8,691 bases of DNA from Chloroflexota bacterium (GTDB taxonomy: Bacteria; Chloroflexota; Dehalococcoidia; SHYB01): NCBI GenBank assembly GCA_016200725.1, contig JACQEE010000238.1, positions 1-8,691 of the forward strand, in the 5' to 3' direction. Shown in pieces: positions 5,217 to 8,691 of the stretch. The translations under genes and the position numbers were made by a program. The stretch's first letter is position 1. Each line of letters starts with the position of its first letter. The notes beneath the pieces are model-generated. The model was not told where the DNA came from. It saw only the letters and a program-made list of their open reading frames with translations, and searched no databases.

Positions 5217-6347
5217 ATGGACCTAGGACTCAGCGAAGAACAGGAAATGATCAAGAAGTCGGCGCGGGACTTCCTGGATAAGGAATGTCCCAAGAGCCTC
5301 GTCCGGGCAATGGAAGAGGACAACAAGGGCTTCTCGCCCGACGTCTGGAAGAAGATGGCCGACCTCGGCTGGATGGCCCTGCCCTTCTCCGACAAGTACG
5401 GAGGCACAGGCAACTCCTTCCTCGACCTCTGCGTCCTCATCGAGGAGCATGGCCGCGCGCTGCTGCCCGGCCCCTTCTTCTCCACCGTTGTCCTCTGCGG
5501 CATGCCGATCCAGCAGTTCGGCAGCGATGACCAGAAGAAGAAGCACCTCTCGCGCATCGCCAACGGCCAGGAGATCTGGATCTACGCCCAGACCGAGCCG
5601 AGCGCCACGTGGGAGGCCTCCGGCGTCGAATTGAAGGCCACCGCGCAGGGCAGCGACTACGTCCTCGACGGCACCAAGCTGTTCATCCCCTACGGCGGCA
5701 CCGCCGACTACCTCCTGGTCGTCGCGCGCACCAAGGCCGGCAAGGGCGAGGACGGTATCTCGCTCTTCATCGTTGACGCCAAGGCCCAAGGCATCAAGTA
5801 CGAGGCGCTCAAGACCATCGCCTCCGACCACCAGGTCGAGATCACGTTCAAGGGCGTGAAGGTCCCCAAGGCCAACCTCGTCGGCAAAGAGAACCAGGGT
5901 TGGGCCATCGTCAAGAAGATCGACGAGTTGGGCGCCGCGGGCAAGTGCGCCGAGATGGTCGGCGGGGCCCAGAAGGTGCTCGAGATGAGCGTCGACTACG
6001 CCAAGCAGCGCGTCCAGTTCGGCCGCCCTATCGGCTCCTTCCAGGCCATCCAGCACCACTGCGCCAACATGGTCACCGACGTCGACGGCTCGCGCTACAT
6101 CGCCTACGAAGCCATCTGGCGCGCCAGCGAAGGCCTCGACGCCTCCAAGGAAGTCTCCATGGCCAAAGCCTGGGTGAGCGACGCCTATCGCCGCGTCTGC
6201 GCCCTCGGCCACCAGATCCACGGCGGCATCGGCTTCACCAAAGAGCACGACATGCAGCTCTACTTCCGCCGCGCCAAAGCCGCCGAACTCGCCTTCGGCG
6301 ACGCCGACTTCCACCGCGAACTCGTCGCCCAGCAACTCGGCATCTAG
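5217..6347 (+). CDS. Acyl-CoA dehydrogenase-like subunit lacking the catalytic glutamate
   Basis: The 376-residue protein has a strong start: aaggagg (5205-5211) five bases before the ATG. The alpha/beta/alpha fold is intact, with an N-terminal MDLGLSEEQEMIKKSARDFL helix, AQTEPSATWE in the middle domain, the flavin-contacting RVQFGRPIGSFQ (265-276) and HGGIGFTKEHD (335-345) near the C-terminus. That last motif marks the group that includes subunits of actinobacterial FadE28/FadE29-like heterotetramers. At the helix-G catalytic position the residue is Gly239 (GWAIVKKIDELGAAG), with E237 two residues away. The C-terminal AYEGT-type glutamate used by medium-chain dehydrogenases is also absent. 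I infer it pairs with the upstream dehydrogenase as an alpha2-beta2 enzyme. The alternative is a catalytic member using another acid. It carries no repeat insertion. Confidence 0.9.
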   Translation: MDLGLSEEQEMIKKSARDFLDKECPKSLVRAMEEDNKGFSPDVWKKMADLGWMALPFSDKYGGTGNSFLDLCVLIEEHGRALLPGPFFSTVVLCGMPIQQFGSDDQKKKHLSRIANGQEIWIYAQTEPSATWEASGVELKATAQGSDYVLDGTKLFIPYGGTADYLLVVARTKAGKGEDGISLFIVDAKAQGIKYEALKTIASDHQVEITFKGVKVPKANLVGKENQGWAIVKKIDELGAAGKCAEMVGGAQKVLEMSVDYAKQRVQFGRPIGSFQAIQHHCANMVTDVDGSRYIAYEAIWRASEGLDASKEVSMAKAWVSDAYRRVCALGHQIHGGIGFTKEHDMQLYFRRAKAAELAFGDADFHRELVAQQLGI

Positions 6348-6370
6348 CCTTTCGACGCCCTGGTTTTAGC

Positions 6371-6420
6371 CGAAGCCCTGAGCGAAGTCGAAGGGGCAGT
6401 CGAAGGGCCTGGGGCGGTGG
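6371..6420 (+). repeat. Head-module remnant after the second dehydrogenase
   Basis: It contains ccctgagcgaagtcgaaggg (6376-6395), identical to 1411-1430 and 3557-3576, then a partial second copy cagtcgaaggg and CTGGGGCGG as in copies 1 and 3. No hairpin or tail modules follow, so it appears to be a lone head. The rest of 6348-6586 holds the terminator and promoter below and no gene. Confidence 0.65.
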
Positions 6421-6456
6421 GGTCTTCGACCTCTCGCTAGCAACGACGACACGAAA

Positions 6457-6490
6457 GAAGGGGCTCCCTCCGGGGAGCCCCTTCTCTTTT
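6457..6490 (+). terminator. Intrinsic terminator of the dehydrogenase block
   Basis: A perfect 12-bp stem (6457-6468 with 6473-6484, loop tccg) is GC-rich at the core and is followed directly by tctttt. It lies 109 bases after the second dehydrogenase stop and upstream of the Ktr operon, separating the two transcription units. Confidence 0.85.
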
Positions 6491-6534
6491 CTACGGGCGC
6501 GCATCGAGCGCCTGCGGCATCGATGGGCTTCCTG

Positions 6535-6543
6535 TGCTATAAC
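6535..6543 (+). promoter_or_regulatory. Extended -10 promoter of the Ktr operon
   Basis: The motif tgctataac is an extended -10 (TGN plus TATAAC at 6538-6543). No good -35 is present 17 bases upstream, which fits an extended -10 type. It lies 45 bases downstream of the terminator, and transcription would start near 6550, giving a leader of about 37 bases. Confidence 0.5.
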
Positions 6544-6586
6544 ACAGCGAATGGGGTAACCGCATGTCTTCCTTAGAAACCGCCTC

Positions 6587-7993
6587 ATGGCCTACGTAAG
6601 GCTACGGCGCTCGCCCGCGTCGTTGCGCCGCGTCGCGCGGGTCGTATTCCTTAGACCGCCCGCAGGGCGCGCCAGCCGGAGCCTCGGTGTGGGCACGGTG
6701 GTCGCCGGATTCCTCGTGCTGATCGCGATCGGAACCATACTCCTTTGTCTCCCCGTAGCCCGCGCGCCCGACGCATCCTTCGACTTCGTCACGAGTCTGT
6801 TTACCGCGACCTCCGCCGTCTGTGTCACAGGCCTTGTCGTCGTAGATACGGGCACCCATTGGAGCCATTTCGGGCAAGGCGTCATCCTCGCCCTCATCCA
6901 ACTGGGCGGCTTGGGTATCATGACCGCAGCAATGTCCATCCTCCTGATCTTCGCCCGGCCTGTCTCCCTCGGAGACCGCTTCGCGATTCGCGAAACTCTC
7001 GGGCTGCCTGGCGTCCGCTCCGTCGCCACCCTAATCGTCGCGACAGTTATCCTAACGATCCTCCTGGAAGCCGGCGGCGGTACGGTCTTGTGGCTGCGGC
7101 TGCGCGGAAGCGGGTTGCCCGGCTGGGATGTCTGGCAGAGCGCCTTCCACGCCGTGTCCGCGTTCAACAACGCTGGCTTCGACATTCGCGGCACTGGCCA
7201 GAGTCTCGCTGAGTTCACCCGAGACCCGGTTGTGCTGATGACCATCTGCGTCCTGGTCATCGCTGGCGGTCTAGGCGCTTTGGTCATTCTCGATCTTGCA
7301 GGCAGCCGCTCTCTACGGCGCCTCTCCGTCCAGTCAAAACTGGTCCTGCTGACTACACTCGCCTTGCTCGTCGCGGGACTCGTCGCCACGCTCGCATCCG
7401 AATACCACAATCCGGCCACTCTGGGCGGATTCAACGTCACCGGCAAGATCACGAACGCATTCTTCCATTCGGTCAACGCCCGCACGGCCGGCTTCAGCAC
7501 CATGCCGATGAACGCTACTCACGACGATACCCAGTTTTTGACAATGGCCCTCATGTCCATCGGTGGCGCAACAGGCGGCACCGCCGGCGGCATCAAGGTA
7601 GGTACGTTCGCTGTGCTCATGTTAGTAACCCTCGCCACTGCCAAGGGGTACACCACCGTGCGGGTATTCGGTCGAGAAATACCGCACGGTGTGGTCTACC
7701 GGGCGCTCGGTGTGGCCACCCTTTATTTAGGCGTGATCTTTGTTGGGACGCTCATCCTCTCTATCACCGAGACCGCCCTGTTTCGACAGGTGTTTTTCGA
7801 GGTATTCTCCGCGGTCGGTACGGTTGGTCTCACTACGGGTATCACTCCTGAGTTGAGCACCGCCGGGCGGTCCGTGGTCGTCGCCCTGATGTTCGTCGGA
7901 CGAGTCGGGCCCCTCGTCCTCGTCTACCTGTTGACGCGCAAGGCTCGCGAGCCGCTCTACCACCTCCCCGAGGCGCGCATCGGCATTGGATAA
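6587..7993 (+). CDS. ktrB: KtrB/TrkH-family potassium transporter, membrane subunit
   Basis: This 468-residue membrane protein is the ion-conducting subunit of a potassium uptake system. The four pore-loop repeats are all present with their selectivity glycines: TSAVCVTGL (75-83, G82), SAFNNAGF (191-198, G197), NARTAGF (297-303, G302) and SAVGTVGLTTG (408-418, G414). The flexible gating loop of the third repeat is GGATGGTAGGIK (326-337). Hydrophobic segments fit about eight membrane helices, beginning near residue 34. A basic tail of about 30 residues precedes them, as is usual in KtrB. The soluble RCK partner gene follows after 15 bases, which supports Ktr over Trk. The ATG at 6587 has no clear Shine-Dalgarno, so the exact start is less sure. 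Codon choice is more mixed than in the genes to the left. No repeats occur inside it. Confidence 0.93.
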   Translation: MAYVRLRRSPASLRRVARVVFLRPPAGRASRSLGVGTVVAGFLVLIAIGTILLCLPVARAPDASFDFVTSLFTATSAVCVTGLVVVDTGTHWSHFGQGVILALIQLGGLGIMTAAMSILLIFARPVSLGDRFAIRETLGLPGVRSVATLIVATVILTILLEAGGGTVLWLRLRGSGLPGWDVWQSAFHAVSAFNNAGFDIRGTGQSLAEFTRDPVVLMTICVLVIAGGLGALVILDLAGSRSLRRLSVQSKLVLLTTLALLVAGLVATLASEYHNPATLGGFNVTGKITNAFFHSVNARTAGFSTMPMNATHDDTQFLTMALMSIGGATGGTAGGIKVGTFAVLMLVTLATAKGYTTVRVFGREIPHGVVYRALGVATLYLGVIFVGTLILSITETALFRQVFFEVFSAVGTVGLTTGITPELSTAGRSVVVALMFVGRVGPLVLVYLLTRKAREPLYHLPEARIGIG

Positions 7994-8008
7994 CCCTGGA
8001 GGATCGCA

Positions 8009-8691
8009 ATGGCGGAAAAGGTAGTCGTTGTCGGTCTAGGCCTGTTTGGTATGGCGCTAACTAAAGAATTGGACAAACTTGGCTACGAAGTGCTCGCGAT
8101 CGACCGCCGCGCCGACCGTATCAAAGAGATCGCCAATGGGAACGTCCATGCAGTACAGGGTGATGCGACCAGTAGCGCGTTGTGGGAGGACCTCCAACTG
8201 CGGGACTACCGCGTCGGCATCGTCGCCTTCAGCAGCAGCATCGAAGCGAACATCCTGACCACCTTGTTGCTGCGAAAACTCAACCTGCCCCATATCATTG
8301 CCAAATCAAACGGCGGCCAGCACTCGGAGGTGCTGCGGGCCATCGGCGTCAACGTGGTGATACAGCCCCAGGAGGAGATCGGTCGCCGCGTCGCCCACGT
8401 CATCGGATCCGCGATCGAGGACTACATCGATCTCGCGGACGAACACGGGGTAGCCAAGCTAGTGGCGGGCAACACACTGGACAGTCTGGAATGCGGGCAG
8501 ATCGAGGACAAATTGGAGGTCAGCGTATTGGTGATCAGGCATGGCAATCATCTGATCATCAATCCGACTTCGTCAGAGCCTGTCCGCGCTGACGATATTC
8601 TGATCGTGGCAGGTAGAGACGCCGCGCTCAGGCACCTGGCGAGGCTGCCGCGTCAGGCAAAAGAATGGGGATCGGTCGCCGATTCGCATCC
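8009..8691 (+). CDS. ktrA: KtrA-like RCK regulatory subunit of potassium uptake, 3'-partial
   Basis: The frame is open to the window end (227 codons visible). The start ATG has ggagg (7998-8002) six bases upstream and lies 15 bases after the ktrB stop, so the two are co-transcribed and probably coupled. The N-terminal RCK/TrkA-N Rossmann domain shows GLGLFG (9-14), the acidic end of strand 2 at D32 (VLAIDRR) and GDAT (51-54), which bind nucleotide (ATP/ADP or NAD in the family). It runs to about residue 135. A TrkA-C domain follows to about residue 213, ending ADDILIVAGRD. KtrA rings are cytoplasmic and gate KtrB. Single-RCK proteins end near 220 residues, so the stop is expected just beyond the window. 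A double-RCK TrkA of about 450 residues cannot be excluded. Confidence 0.92.
   Translation, partial: MAEKVVVVGLGLFGMALTKELDKLGYEVLAIDRRADRIKEIANGNVHAVQGDATSSALWEDLQLRDYRVGIVAFSSSIEANILTTLLLRKLNLPHIIAKSNGGQHSEVLRAIGVNVVIQPQEEIGRRVAHVIGSAIEDYIDLADEHGVAKLVAGNTLDSLECGQIEDKLEVSVLVIRHGNHLIINPTSSEPVRADDILIVAGRDAALRHLARLPRQAKEWGSVADSH

Noticed and set aside
5223..6335. 370-codon open frame on the - strand opposite the second dehydrogenase
   Set aside because: Same antisense artefact of C-ending codons; no recognisable domain, while the + strand is a clear acyl-CoA dehydrogenase.
6592..7503. 303-codon open frame on the - strand opposite ktrB
   Set aside because: No family motifs, and the + strand frame carries all four pore loops of a potassium transporter.

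Overview
The window is GC-rich bacterial DNA with seven protein-coding genes, all on the + strand. The gene mix (class III CoA-transferase, phosphotriesterase-family hydrolase, stand-alone Lrp/AsnC ligand-binding domain, paired acyl-CoA dehydrogenases) and the short GC-rich repeats resemble environmental Chloroflexota, for example Dehalococcoidia or SAR202-like lineages. That assignment is an inference from style, because no phylogenetic marker gene is present.

Layout. Bases 2-1354 hold a class III (CaiB/BaiF) CoA-transferase whose N-terminus lies before the window. Bases 1355-1766 are non-coding, with a repeat copy, G-rich hairpins and a strong G-quadruplex motif. Bases 1767-2714 encode a phosphotriesterase/lactonase-family metallohydrolase with all six metal ligands. 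Bases 2715-3274 are non-coding: a hairpin after the hydrolase, a roughly 185-bp element with 18-bp imperfect terminal inverted repeats, a sigma70-type promoter and another repeat copy. Bases 3275-3517 encode an 80-residue RAM-domain protein. Bases 3670-4965 and 5217-6347 encode two different acyl-CoA dehydrogenases. The first keeps the helix-G catalytic glutamate and the second lacks it. A clear intrinsic terminator (6457-6490) ends this block. Bases 6587-7993 and 8009-8691 (cut by the window end) form a KtrB/KtrA potassium-uptake operon.

The most unusual content is a family of short modular repeats. A full copy has a head related to ccctgagcgaagtcgaaggg, a CCTCTCC...GGAGAGG hairpin, a second small hairpin built on GGC-GAA-GCC, and a GGGTGAGG tail. 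Copies lie in most of the intergenic gaps between 1355 and 5216. They also lie inside two enzyme genes, where they are translated in frame: two sites in the CoA-transferase (209-322 and 895-967) and a tandem pair in the first acyl-CoA dehydrogenase (4503-4604). In each case the enzyme sequence resumes on the far side with no stop or frameshift. This recalls the Rickettsia palindromic elements that sit inside protein genes. All orientation-informative copies point the same way as transcription, and the Ktr operon has none.

Possible joint role (inference): the CoA-transferase activates a carboxylic acid as its CoA thioester, the dehydrogenase pair oxidises an acyl-CoA, and the hydrolase may open a lactone or ester. 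The substrate cannot be told from the sequence. The Ktr operon is a separate transcription unit.
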